This document shows, one piece after another, positions 12,881-24,341 of a stretch of DNA of 64,000 bases. The notes beneath the pieces were generated by a model, which saw only the letters and a program-made list of their open reading frames with translations, did no database searches and was not told the DNA's origin. The translations under genes and the position numbers were made by a program. The stretch's first letter is position 1; each line of letters starts with the position of its first letter. Source of the DNA: Gnetum montanum (lineage: Eukaryota > Streptophyta > Gnetopsida > Gnetales > Gnetaceae); NCBI GenBank assembly GCA_015680685.1, contig MNCI01034964.1, positions 196,063 through 260,062 on the forward strand, written 5' to 3'.

Positions 12881-13429
12881 GTTGAGAATACCCATAAAAC
12901 TCTAGAAGGTAGGTAGGTATAAAAGGTAACAAGTCCCCTTGAAGCCACACCCTTATCAATTCCACTTGATTTATTCCAAGTTTGGTAAGTTCCAAGGTCA
13001 CAAATTCTATATAAGTTGTTATCAAGAAAGTACCTTATGCTTCCAAGATGAGAGAACACCAAGAGTTGAGTGGAATGGATGGATGACATGAGTTCACTGC
13101 TTAATATCATGAGAAAACAAATGTTCCATTTATTGATGTCATAATTCAAATATGAAATCAAGTCATTAAGAAATAAATTTAACTAATATATTTTAATAAA
13201 CCTTTAACAATCGATAGCTATATCAAGCAGCAAAGTTCTAATGGAAATAAAAAAGATAAAGACATGTAAAAATATACAAATAAGGAAAAATATAAAAGAA
13301 ATTGCAAAAAACATAAGAAAATGAAAAACGTATAAAAATGATGTAAAATAGAAAATTTGAAAAATTAAGATGACATTACAAAATGTTAGAATCAATGGCC
13401 ATCTCCTCCATGACTAAGTTGAAAGGGGA
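12881..13429 (-). other. 3' non-coding tail after integrase of element B
   Basis: The sequence is T-rich on the minus strand, with frames such as 13395-13204 that are mostly Phe/Ile/Leu. That is typical of the stretch following the integrase in Athila-like elements rather than of a membrane protein. No domain is visible. Confidence 0.4.
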
Positions 13430-14570
13430 AGATCTAAAACATAGAACGAGCTTGGCCATTAGTTAAGGTGTTGTGACCATTGGTTACTTTTATCTATAGG
13501 AAAGGTTTGACTTGTTGCATGGTGACCAATAATCATTTGTTTGGGATACCAATATGGTAAATCATCATGATCCCAAATGGAAAAGTTTCATGGACAATGT
13601 AAGGATCCTCTCATAGCATTTCAAATTTTGTGTTTTGAGGTACATGCTTGGCGTTCTAGTAGAGTAGCTTATCTCCTAGTTGAAATTTGACTTTCCTTAT
13701 CTTGAGATCATGACATTGCTTGTTGTGTGCCTTGTGCACTTCATTCAAAGATAGGGCCACTAATCAATTTTTGTCTAGAATGTTTAAATTCATTATACTT
13801 TGTTTTTGGGCTAAACTTAAATCTAGGTTAAGGTCACAAGTCATTGAAAGTGTACAAAGCTCTGTTTGGATAGGAAGAGTTTGAAGCTTCTCATACACTA
13901 ACTAATAGGGAGAATAACCAATAGGAAGTATCCATGTTAAACAATAAGCCTAAAGAGCATTGTTGAGCTTTGTGCTTTAATCCTTCCTACAATTACTAAC
14001 TTTTCATGTTAGTAATTTTGTTATTTTCTTATTTGTGACCTCCACTTGACTATTGGCTTGTGGATGGTATTGAGTTATGAGTTTATGTTCAACCCCCAAG
14101 AATTGCATAAGTTTTCAAAATGTGGCACCTATAAAGTATGTTCTATTATTAGAAATTAGTGCCTATGGCACACCAAAACTTATTTACAAGATTTTGTTGT
14201 ACAAATTGTACTACTGTAGAGGATGCATAGCTAGTGATGGTAGTGGCTTCAGCCCACTTACTACAATATTCAATAGAAATGACTATGGATACCTTTCCAT
14301 TTAACATGGGATTGATGGATCTCATGAAGTCAATTCCACAAAGATCAAAAGGTTCTAATGGTTAAATCCACTATTGGAACCCTTCCATTCATGTAATCAT
14401 CCCTCCATCTTGTTGGCATCTATCATGAGAATGGAAGAAGTGATTAACATCTCTAAAGATTATTGGCGAATAATACCCTTCCATGAGGATTTTAATAGTC
14501 ATCCTCCTCCTAGCATAGTGGCCTCCACAAGGACCTTCATATATGTTTTCAATGACTCAAAGTTGATCTG
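13430..14570 (-). pseudogene. Integrase remnant of gypsy element B
   Basis: Retroviral-type integrase that would insert element cDNA. Visible on the minus strand are a worn zinc-binding end with HSHDRCQQDGG near 14400-14440, the catalytic-core start GIDFM..INP...GKV followed by YCSKWAEAT (about 14200-14345), FG.P.ALIS near 14145-14180, and the region of the final catalytic glutamate as YHPQANSQVEVTNK (14025-14085). Stops and frame changes occur throughout. The ORF fades out near 13430 into a T-rich tail. No chromodomain is seen. Confidence 0.75.
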
Positions 14571-14819
14571 CATTACAAACACACCATCATACCAGGTCAT
14601 TAGCACAACTCTTATAGATGCTTCCTTTAATTTCCATGAAATGTTTGGGCTAGTGGAGAAACTGATGTTTCTTCCTACTATCCCATTAATGTGGCATGTC
14701 ATGAATGAGTAGGTAGAAAAGGATGTGATCATAATAGCTTGAATCTTTGGGATTTATAGCTTTAACAATATCAACAAAGAGAAGTCCATCTTAAAACTGA
14801 TTAGATAATGATCCTTCAT

Positions 14820-16330
14820 CTTGTTTCTTATCCCATTTTAAATGAGAAAACTGGTTAGTAACCAAATTCTTAGTTCCCTTTCTGTCAATCATCATTAGAT
14901 CAAACTCTTGAAGAATCACTTGTCATCATATGACACAGGGGTTTACCATTGATTTATTTATGAGGAAGTGTATAGCACTATGGTTAATGTGCATAAAAAC
15001 TTGGTATCCAAACATATAGTACTTGAATTTCTCTAAGGCATACAACACAACCATGAGCTCCTTTTCACTGATGGTGTAGTTTAGATGTGCACTTAGAATG
15101 CTCCTACTTGCATAATGGATATAGTATGGATGTTTGTAATCATCTAACTATGTAAGAATGGCCTCTAAAGCATAATTTGATGCATCAATCTTGATGTGGA
15201 ATGGCATGGACTAGTCTAGTGCTCATAGAATTAGAGTTTCTACAAGTTTCTACTTTAATTATTGGAATGCATTTTTGCATTCCTTGGTCTTGGTGAATGG
15301 TACATCCTTCTTTGTGAGCTTCACCAATGGCTTGGAGATCTTTAAGAATTTTTTGATGAAGTGCCTATAATAACCTATGTGTCCAAGAAATGAACTTGCA
15401 TGTTTTACCATTGTTAGTTTCATGGTTATTTCTTAGATGACTCATACTTTTTCCAAGTCTACCTTGATTCCTTTATGAGAAATTTTATGCTCTAAGACAA
15501 TGCTTTCTTGGACTATTAGATGGATCTTTTACTAGTTGAACCTTAAATTAATCTCCATACACATTTGTAGTACTTGATCAAGATTGTCTAAGGCTTACTT
15601 AAAGGTAGCCCCATAGGTAGAAAAGTCATCCATGAAGACTTCTACCCCACTATCGATCTGTTGTTGAAAGATGCTAAGGACCAATCGTTGGAATATGGCA
15701 TGAGCATTTCATAGTCCAAAGGACATATTATTTTTTGAAAAATTCCCCTAAGGACTTGTGAATGTAGTCTTGGCTTGGCCCTTTGGTGCTATCTAGATTT
15801 GGTTATAGCCACTATAACCATTAAGAAAGCTATAGTAATAATGCCCTACTATAGTATCCAATACTTGGTCTACAAATGACAATGGAAAATGGTCCTTATA
15901 TAACACCATATTTAATAGTTGAAAGTGTATACAAACTCTCCATTTTTCTTCTTTCTTTGAAACAATAACAAGTGGGCTAACCGACTCACTATCTACAATT
16001 GGGTAGATGAACCCAAATTTGAGGAGCTGCTCAATCTCCTCTTTGATGATCTACTTCAGTTATGGGTTTAATCATTATTATGGTTGCCTCTTTGGCATGA
16101 TGGAAGATTCTATGTACATTTCATGCTTGCATATCCAAGGATTTATCCCTGTAAGCTCATGAGACCAAGTAAAGATTGTTGGCCATTTGTTCATAACTTT
16201 CAAGAATTTCTATTTCTTCTCAAGAGCAAGTGTGACATTGATAATCACCAACTTGCCATTATTGAGAAATACATATTTCATGCCTATTGGTAGACCCTTT
16301 AATTCAGGGGGCTCTTGCTTAAAAGTACGA
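14820..16330 (-). pseudogene. Reverse transcriptase-RNase H remnant of gypsy element B
   Basis: The RT region (about 16330-15330, minus strand) shows VCIHFQLLN, then FPLSFVDQVLD, YYYSFLNGYSGYNQI, a worn TTFTSP.G, AIFQRLVLSIF and the catalytic box as VEVFMDDFS at about 15612-15640. RNase H follows toward lower coordinates: NYTISEKELMVVLYALEKF at about 15030-15085 and INHSAIHFLINKS after it. Changes such as D to N or H in fingers-domain motifs and several in-frame stops show it is dead. Order and motifs are those of Ty3/gypsy. Confidence 0.8.
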
Positions 16331-16499
16331 GGGATCTCCAACTCCTCCTAATCTATTTCACTTTGTGCATTGAAGAGTTGACAATGAAGTTGCTCTAGTT
16401 TATTCATTCTCTCAACATAGAAGCTAGTAAGGCTCCCAGCTAGTTCCATGCACATTGCTGATTCAACTTCATCATCTATTATCAACCACTAGGTATCTT

Positions 16500-17020
16500 C
16501 TTCTTTTGTGGCTGTTACATCTAAGCATCTTTGAATTACTACAATTTTTACACACTAATTACATGCTTGACATGATGTGTCTTTAATGGTCCATAGTCTC
16601 TACATGCAATGGTACCCTGTGTGACTATACATGATGCATGAAACTCTCTTTTTCTTCATTTTTGCAACTTTATTTTTATTGAAAATCTCCAAGAAAAGGT
16701 CTTGAATATCCATTTTCAGATCTATTGTGCTCAACCATTCCCTTTCAATGATAATAGGGAAGTCCCCCTTGTGGTTCTCTACATGGATCATCAGGAAATT
16801 GGTAGGATAGGACCACCAACAAATAGTGGTCACAATGTCCTCCACTAATCCTAAAACAATAGCGATGGACAAATTTGCTATCTCCAATCTAATGTTTCTC
16901 TTTTTCAAAGGAGGTAGGTTTCATACCTTGTACATCTCTTGAGAAATTAACTTCAATACCTAAGTCTAAAAGAACCTTTCACAATTCATTTTTTGTGATC
17001 TATAGGTAGATGAGGGGACT
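16500..17020 (-). pseudogene. Aspartic protease remnant of gypsy element B
   Basis: The minus strand reads LLDLGIEVNFSRDV followed by GMKPTSFEKEKH (about 16990-16895). The DLG...VN core is the Athila-type variant of the retroviral aspartic protease, in which DLG replaces DTG/DSG. A second conserved stretch continues toward 16600 (residues of ORF 16908-16600). It lies between gag (higher coordinates) and RT (lower), as expected. Stops interrupt the linker to RT. Confidence 0.65.
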
Positions 17021-17759
17021 CCTAAATTAGAACTCTTCTTGGAAAGGTGGCCAACACTAATCTAATCTATGATCACATGGGCCAACATGATAGCATGGAT
17101 TTGGAGAGAGCTTTAAATTAAATGCAGCTCGCTATGACTTTTAGATGTATAAGTAGCAAGGTTAGTAGCCATAGGTGTTGGAGAGGGCTTCATGGAGCTA
17201 TTGGTTTTAAAGAATAACCTCTTATAAGGCTTGTATTTAGAACCACTTAGCATTCATGGAGCTAATGATTCATTGTCTTCATGGCATTTCTTTCCTATGG
17301 TTTTGTGGGTACCCTATATAGATGGAGCAGGTGGAAAGGTGTTATAAGTTATGGTCCAAGAGTGGATGTGTGTTGGAAGGATAGAAGGAGAAAGCAGACT
17401 TCTCCCTTGGAAAAGGTGTTTAGTAGTATTTTAAAGGGTAGTAGTAGTATGGAACGGAAGCGTGACTAGATAAGTCACATGGGGATATTAGCTACTAGAC
17501 ATACTATATTAGGTTTCCGATAAGGATATTGCTACCTTGATGATGGTATTCTCCATGATTGTGGGTGTTGCCACTACTGATACTACTCTTGAGGTTGAGA
17601 TGATGCTCCACTTAGATAATATACTTATTGGTGGAATTGTTGCCTATATTTTCCTTGTGGATAAGCCAACTTCCTTGGTTCTTACCATTTTTCCAACCTA
17701 CGATTCAAAGCGTATATACCATATTCTTGTAAGTGTGACAACACTAGACACCATCCCTT

Positions 17760-19690
17760 AGGATATTCATATTAGCAAATTCCACAACCGTCATCATCAG
17801 TTTTATAATGTGCAACCTCCTCTACTGTTGCAACCTTATGCTTATTTTTGTGATATCCTTGTTTAGTATCCTTTTTCTTTCTTCTTCTATGAATACTACC
17901 CCCTTGGTCTCTATGTTCTTCTACAATCTTTAGAGTGCTTTGGAACTTCTCATCCAATAAGTTTCACATCTTATCTACATTAGCTGATATTTTAGGAACA
18001 AATTTCTGTATTGGCAAGATTTTCCTATACATCACTTCATCAAGTAGTACCTCCTCCTCATGATCATAGAAATGGACCTCTCTCTTACAAATGGAGGGGT
18101 CCCTGTTGTATTCTTCTGTACTTTCTTGCTTCTTGAGTTTACCTTCCTCTTTGGTCACCTAATTAATTAGCCTTTGAATCTAATGGACACTTAGTTCAAA
18201 AGTCTTTCTTAGGTATAGACCCCAAGAGTTCTCCTTGTTTCAATCCTGAGTCCATCTAAGATATGGTGTAGCTAATCCCATTAGAAGTATCTATTACCTA
18301 GGAATCAGTGCAAAAGAGAATAGTACCTGCCTAGAACTACATCTAAGGACTCATGATTTCCTTGTTTCTAGCCTTGGATTTGCCTATGAAAATTGGACAC
18401 TTTGGAGTAAGTTTGATACTCATTTTTGAATAGCTCTAACATTGTGCTCCATTGGTGGATAGATTCTAGTTATAAGTATTAGTACCAGCTTTTAGCCTAT
18501 TTAATGAGTATCCTAGGAAAGAGTTTTATCTTTTTCCATTTATTTTCAATGTTCTACAAGGCACATGTATAATGAAAGGCTTGTAGATGATTTTATGGAT
18601 CTAAGTTATATCCCCCTCAAATCTAAGTATATTGTTCATATCCAACCTTTTGATGTGACTATCTTCTAAGTGCCTACTTGGGATTTGAATTGCCTCTAAT
18701 ACATTCAACATGTTCCTAATAGTCAAAAGAGGCTCATCATAGTCATAATGATCTCACTGATCCTTGTCATAGCCATGACGCCTATGATGAGTCTTACTAT
18801 GCCTTCTTTCTCTGTAATGCTCCTCCTCTTATTTCTGTACTTGCCCCTATTCTTTCCTATCTTGGTAGAATCTGTGATCATCCCTATTCCTCTATTCATC
18901 TCCATCTCCATCTCAGCTACTCTTCTTTCTATCTTGGCCTCTAATCCTCTTGTTAGAGTTGGAGGAGGAAGATGATGAGGATGAGGAAGAAGGAAAATTG
19001 GCATTAGAATGATGCCTACTAGATTCCCTTCTTCGATCGCTACCCTATTCCTTATGTTTATCTTTTTCTTTGTATATGTCATTATTCTTTCTCTTGGGTG
19101 AATGGTTGTGGTTGTCATCTTTTGCGACCTTCTAGTCTTAAGAACCATTTTATCCTATTACCAAGGTTATCCATAGCTGATTACAACCTTTGGTTAAGGG
19201 TCTACCTATTAAAGAAAGGGGAAGAATCTGTGTATTAAAACACACCTAAAAAGAATTCTTCACCTTCTTTATGTTGTTGCAAGAATAACTAGGTAGGGAT
19301 CCTCTTGCTTTTAGAGGCCTCATATCATGCTTCCATCTACTAATCCTTCCTCCTTTGGGCATCAATGGAATGACAATCCTTGTAGAAGTGGTCTTGGACT
19401 TCATATTCTACATTAAGTCCAATGATGCCCAACCAAATTAGATATTCATCAACATTTTAGGAATAGATTAGTCGAGAGGCAACACAATATTGTCTTCCAT
19501 GTTCCTTCATCGTAGCTACTCATCCTGATGTAGGATGAAGATAAAATATGGAGTGTAAGGATCTGGATGGATGTAAACATTTGAAGTTATTGAGATGTTT
19601 TTTAAACCTCCTATCTCTGATTCGTTCTTCCTATAAGTGGTTAAGATTTGTTGCTACTAGAAGAAGCCATATTAGTCTTTGATAAAAATA
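17760..19690 (-). pseudogene. Gag remnant of element B with an Arg/Ser/Asp-rich segment
   Basis: A coding-like minus-strand stretch begins MASSSSNKS at about 19690, directly after the primer site. The middle (19140-18900) is highly basic and serine-rich in one frame (SDRRRESSRHHSNANF followed by nine serines). 18158-17964 and 17957-17772 give charged, coiled-coil-like frames (EEEVLLDEVMYRKILPIQKF and SIHRRRKKKDTKQGYH). I saw no CCHC knuckle. Position between the primer site and protease makes it gag. The RS/DR-rich composition is unlike the gag of element C in this window. It is broken by several stops. Confidence 0.55.
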
Positions 19691-19791
19691 ATGTGCTTGT
19701 TCTTATGTTCTTAATGATTTATCATTTAATGGTCTTTACAACCTCTTTGTATGATTTACAATCTTTCCTACTTATTTCACTTAGCTACACT

Positions 19792-19813
19792 AAATCCTTA
19801 GTAATTAAATCAA
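19792..19813 (-). other. Decayed primer-binding site of element B
   Basis: Minus-strand TTGATTTAATTACTAAGGAT starts at the LTR end. Compared with the tRNA-Asp-type primer site typical of Athila/Tat elements (TTGGCGCCGTTGCCGGGGAT), nearly all differences are C-to-T or G-to-A. Element C has a clearer version at 38258-38276. Confidence 0.45.
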
Positions 19814-20700
19814 TGATAATCAGTGAGTAGTCCCTCTACCTAACCATATGAATCACAAGTATGCACTAGAAATCTAGTTGAATTCCATGGACTCAGCTCC
19901 CAAGTGTGCCTATAGAAAAAGATGGTGACTTGAGAAAATATGATCATTGTCTTCTTAGCTCCCATTTACGTAGGCTCATATGTATGATTAAGTATGAGCT
20001 AAGGCATATGATATTTATTTATATTTTATATTTTTATATTTTTAATTCTAAGCATTAAAAAATGAATGGTTGAGAATTAAATAATTCGACTATCTAATGG
20101 TTCTAAGACTAACTAGCCTAATATAAGTATATGTGCCCACTTTCTATACACATCCTAAACTTGTATCAATGCTACTAGGTTACCATGTGTCAATTACTAC
20201 ATATTTCCACTACTAGGAGTACCAAGCATTAAATAGTATGCTTGACATGGTCATACTTATGTGTTTGTTATTAATTACATTAATGAATTAAAACAAGAAT
20301 ATAAAATGCATTAATGATAAAGTGCATGTATGAAATATTAAGCTATTCTAACTACTATAAGGAATATCAAGAATCTCATCTTTATTGTCACATTAATGTG
20401 TTCAAGTATAAGATTCTTGAATAAAGATCTGTACAATTACTTGAGTTCCTACTATAGGCACTTAGAAAATATTCTAACTCTGGAGAAATAAAATTGCAAG
20501 AACTTGGCTATGCTAATGACATAATGTACGATAAATATAGTGGGTATGCACATTTATATAGATATGACATGATACTATGTCAACACATATTTTCATCCAT
20601 TGATGAGGATACATTGACAAGGCTACATCAACATATGCCCATCAACGGAGTAGTCAACATGATTCATCAATTATTTATAATTAGTATAATGCATTGGAAT
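19814..20700 (-). repeat. LTR of family Q, copy 2 (5' LTR of element B)
   Basis: The reverse complement aligns with Q copy 1 over the TATA region (TCTATATAAATGTG near 20545-20560), CCAGAGTTAGAATATTTTCT, the AATAAAG signal near 20385, the AAGTATGACCATGTC block and the AAGTTTAGGATGTGTATAG block. It continues to GGAATTCAACTAG and a terminus near ATCA at 19814. It is more A/T-decayed than copy 3. Its 3' end abuts the primer site and gag of B, which ties this LTR family to an Athila-like internal region. The upper end is approximate. Confidence 0.65.
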
Positions 20701-22398
20701 TGAGCCTACAAATTATAGAATTTAATTCATAAATATTAATTAATTACTTATGTATCTTTAATTAAATCTATAATATAAGATTAAAGGTTTCCTTTTGTAA
20801 GCTAACTATATGAAGTTTTGTGAATCTTTAGGGTTTTGCTAGCAAATCTAATTTCTTCAAAATTATCATTCCTCCATTAGAAACTCTAAATTCCTTCCAA
20901 ATTCTTCTTCTAATGTTGAAATTTTTTTTCTATTAATGCAACAATTTCTATTGATTTTCATAATGCAAATTTACCTACTAAGGAATATAGATTCATAACA
21001 TCTTCTCTTAGTTCTATTGATGTAAATAAGATGCTTAATTTTGCTCTTCCTGATCATGTATCTGAGCCATTGGTTATTCATCATACATTATGATATGTGT
21101 TCATTCCAATTTTGGATTACCTATCTCATAAATAAATTTTCATTTCACACTTAAATTATGTAATGCAAAAACACAACATTTAAGTCATTCATGCTAGGTA
21201 CTATCCTTATTTCTTTTTTCACTTCTTAAGTCATTCATGCTAGGTACTATCCTTATTTCAATGATATAGTATGTCCTAGATATGAGATTACTTTTACATA
21301 AGCATGTAATGTTGATCGTTTGTAAATGGACACTAGAATTTTTTCCCAAAAGGCCAACTATGAGTTGGATGGACTTTATCACAAAAAAATAAATAATTAT
21401 TTTGATAATTATGGGCTAAGAGATCAACCTTTTCATGGGAATTATTTTGGCTTAGAAGCTAACTACTAGCTAACTATACTTTATCATTGAAAATATATAA
21501 TTATAGTCACAACACTAGGCCAATAGATGAACTTTTTTATAGGAATTATTCTAAAAGAACATATTCTTGTTTTAATTATTTTTAAAACATGAAAATCAAT
21601 TTGGAATTTCATTGGTTTAAGAAATATTAAGATTATCTCAGCTATGATATCATATATTGTCTAAACTAGTGATATTAAGTTTGAAGAATATTATAAAGTT
21701 TCATGTTTTATCAAGCTATTAATTTTTTAGAGATCTAAGCAACAACTCATTAGTCATACTGGTCCTATTAAGCATATGAAATCTATTTCCATATCATTTA
21801 ATTCTTATGAACTTTTTTTATTGAAATCAATTTTATTAACCATAAAAAATGAATTGGTATTACAAGTAGGTAAGAAAACTTACAATCAGCTAATTACATA
21901 TTATAATCTTCCTAATTCTAGAAACTTTTATCATCATGAAGGACATTTATTTAATGTTTGTTTTCTTGTCCTCAAGAGAAAAGATGTTGAAGAAAAGGAA
22001 AAATATATTTTACACTTAAGGATAGAAAAAAATATTTTGAAGTTGAAAATACAAAATTGCAAGTTAATATAAATAATAAGAATAATTAAATAGCCATAAA
22101 ATCTAATAAAGATAAAAGCTTTTGCGAATATTTTAAATTTTACTAAAAGATGTATTGATCAATCTAGATAGAAAGATTGTATGATAATTATTTTCTTACT
22201 TGACATAAATAGTATCAACTCAAAGATTAAAACATATGTATACACAATAATAAAGATTCTTGACATAAGGTCAATTATTATGGATAATATGTATCATCAT
22301 TTTCTATTGAATCTTCCTTTCGAATAGAATTTGGTACTCCATCAAACTTTCTATTAGTACCTTAAATTCTTTTGCTATTTTAAGTTCAACCATAGATG
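20701..22398 (+). other. Unidentified coding-like stretch
   Basis: Plus-strand fragments look protein-coding but broken. One near 20940-21092 reads SIDFHNANLPTKEYRF and on to LNFALPDHVSEP. Another near 21400-21460 reads YGLRDQPFHGNYFGLEANY, and a 98-codon frame at 21776-22072 ends in a Lys/Glu-rich helix. I recognise no domain. They may be parts of one old retroelement or virus-derived ORF. No LTR or RT motif is associated. Confidence 0.3.
21180..21259. repeat. Perfect 34-bp direct repeat, 46-bp period
   Basis: TTAAGTCATTCATGCTAGGT and the following 14 bases (CTATCCTTATTTC tail) occur identically at 21180-21213 and 21226-21259. Identity in an otherwise decayed area implies a recent local tandem duplication. 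Confidence 0.85.
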
Positions 22399-22571
22399 TT
22401 GAAAGTGATGTAAATATTAGTCTAGTGGTAAGACTCTTGATTTGATATGGGTTTTATTTTGGTAGATAATGATAAGTTAAAAAGTTCTAATTTGACTATA
22501 TGTTTTAGGGATAAATATTATTGAAAATAATTTTGCGTTTTAACTACCCTTTGAAAGTGATGTAAATGTTA
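22399..22571 (+). mobile_element. SINE-like insertion with 21-bp target-site duplication
   Basis: Direct repeats of 21 bp with one difference (TTGAAAGTGATGTAAATATTA at 22399-22419; G for A at 22551-22571) flank a 131-bp insert, 22420-22550. The insert starts GTCTAGTGGTAAGACTCTTG. With the preceding TA this gives a box-A-like TAGTCTAGTGG, followed about 30 bp later by GGGTTTTATTTTGG, a plausible C-to-T-decayed box B. Size, tRNA-like head and long target duplications fit a tRNA-derived SINE moved by a LINE. Confidence 0.65.
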
Positions 22572-22749
22572 TTAGGATTCATACCATCCTCTGTACTAAT
22601 AATTAAATTTTCTCTTTTGATTTTTCAAAGCATCAATTATAAGGTTGTACACCTAGTAGGAATCCCTAAAATTGAAAATTTTTCCTTTTTCATGTTATTT
22701 TTGATATTTTCTACTTAGTGTTAAGAATCATCATTATCATCATTCTAGG

Positions 22750-23640
22750 ATTTTTCTAATAAAATGGGATTGACTACATGAGTTATCTTTCACCATTTAC
22801 CTATATGAAGATTTAAATATTTCATTATTTGAAATTTCTTCAAATCATCTTTAATCTATTTTTCCCATGTCTTTTTGGATCTTTCTTTTAGTGGCTTTCC
22901 TAGAATAGTGATGTAGTAACGTTTTTCAATAAGCTCATTATTTGATCTTCTTTGAACATGTCCAAACCACCTAAGATACTATTCCTATAACTTATCTAAA
23001 CTAGAAATAACTCTAAGTCATCCTCTAATATTTTTATTATATAATTTATCTCTTCTTATAGTATTGAACATCCATCTAAGCATTTTCATTTTTGACACAT
23101 TGATTTATTATTCATGACCTTTTTATACTACCTAGCATTTAGTACCATATAAGAATGTAGGTATAATTATTTTATTATAAAATTTTCTCTTTAGTTTTAT
23201 TAGGATTTTTTTATTACATATAAATCTACTAACCTATCTCAATTTTGACCATCCTACTAAAATTTTAATACTTGTATCTTTATTGATTTTACTATATGAT
23301 TAGAGCATTGATCCAACATAGTGGAACTATTTGTAGTTAAAGACTTTTTGACCTTGAAGGATCATTACTTTTTCTTCATCAATATTTATGCTATTATTGA
23401 AATTTAATTCCATATTTTATCTTACTTCTATTAATTTTTAATCCTTTAGATTCCAAAATAGAAAAATATTTATTTTTCTACAAGTGTTCTCTTGCTTTAT
23501 ATTTTTAAACTTTGAATACTAAGGTATTGCAAAGTTTTCATTCATTCTTGAAGAAAGATTTTTCCTTGTGATGCTTCTATTCACAACTTTCTTAAAGTTA
23601 TCTTTATTCTTTTATTTTTTAAAATATATAAAAATTTCAT
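22750..23640 (-). pseudogene. RTE-type LINE reverse transcriptase, C-terminal part
   Basis: The minus strand reads in order LESKGLKINRSKI, INIDEEKVMILQGQ, KILVGWSKLR, ICNKKILIKLKRKFYNKII, FLYGTKC (about 23135-23157), KMKMLRWM, LRWFGHVQRR (22946-22975), IEKRYYITILGKPLKERSK and KTWEKQIKDDLKKFQI. This series is the thumb and C-terminal domain of plant RTE/BovB-like LINE polyproteins. The endonuclease and the catalytic RT box are missing, consistent with 5' truncation, and there are several stops. It sits 180 bp from the SINE-like insertion. Confidence 0.8.
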
Positions 23641-23675
23641 TAGAATATAACTTTTTATTACTCATGATTGTATTG

Positions 23676-23860
23676 TAGTAATCAAGATACTCATCTCTTA
23701 CTTGGGAGGTGATGGATTTAATTTCTACCTCCACTCATAGGTATGGTAGTAGTGGAGTAGCCTTGTGGTCTAATGCTCTTGTTTAGTAGATCACATTTAC
23801 CCTACTCTATAGGTAGGGATTATGTTACCAACATGAATGTTATTTATATTTAAAAAAGGA
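23676..23860 (+). repeat. tRNA-like repeat, possible second SINE
   Basis: GGGAGGTGATGGATTTAATT and the following TCTACCTCC can fold as a T-arm plus acceptor-like end (GGAGGT ... ACCTCC) around a decayed GGTTCAAATCC. A second unit, GTAGCCTTGTGGTCTAATGC, contains a box-A-like TGGTCTAATGC. No clear target duplications were found. It does not read as a functional tRNA gene. Confidence 0.35.
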
Positions 23861-24149
23861 CTTTTCATTAAGATGTCAATCCAAATATATATATTGATCC
23901 ATAGTTCCTCCAAGTTATATAAATTAGTTTAGAAAATATTAAAGTAAGCAAGAAATTTCTTCTATGCTTAAAAAACAACATTGTATGTTTGGGACATTCT
24001 AAATACATATTGTTCTTACATGAAACTAAAATTAACAGCTAATCAGTATGCCTTGAAGAAAGAGAGAAAGACCAAGTGAAAATGGAAAAAGGTATTACCT
24101 TAAGGGGATTTGTGGGTTCTCTTCTTGACTTTCTTCTTATGGTTTATAA

Positions 24150-24341
24150 CTCCTCGATGAACATACCATCAATCCTATTTTCAACCATAATAGAAATCAT
24201 GTCTTTTTATGGTGCAGTTGTTGTGGAAAAAAATAAAAAATAAACATGGAAATTCAAAGCATACCCCTTAGAAAAAATAATGAGCTACAATTATTGGTTA
24301 TGTCATGGGAAAGACATGTTGCCCATGCCTACAAGCACCCC
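24150..24341 (+). repeat. Repeat R', left part (target of element D)
   Basis: Homologous to the minus strand of 12690-12880, ending at CAAGCACCCC. The homology resumes at 35771 on the other side of element D, so D was inserted here. Candidate 5-bp target duplications are ACCCC (24337-24341) and ACCCT (35771-35775), differing by one C-to-T. Confidence 0.6.

Larger units (their letters stand above)
13430..20700 (-). mobile_element. Athila-like Ty3/gypsy element B (body and 5' LTR)
   Basis: A degenerate minus-strand element reads, from high to low coordinates, Q-type 5' LTR, decayed tRNA-Asp-type primer site, gag, protease, RT, RNase H, integrase. The PR-RT-RH-INT order identifies Ty3/gypsy. 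The protease wording (DLG...VNF, then KPT), the SP/WG spacing in RT and the primer-site type point to the Athila/Tat branch. All frames are broken. The 3' LTR is not securely located: 11690-12110 is a candidate, and the accessory ORF at 10400-11350 may also belong to it. Confidence 0.75.

Noticed and set aside
13204-13395. Phe/Ile-rich minus-strand frame resembling a transmembrane segment
   Set aside because: T-rich post-integrase tail; hydrophobicity follows from composition.
18748-18975. Plus-strand frame rich in Leu/Ile/Ser resembling a membrane protein
   Set aside because: It is the antisense shadow of the Arg/Asp/Ser-rich gag segment on the minus strand.
22420-22500. Possible tRNA gene
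   Set aside because: Box-A-like and worn box-B-like sequences are present, but no cloverleaf can be formed and the segment lies within direct repeats typical of a SINE.
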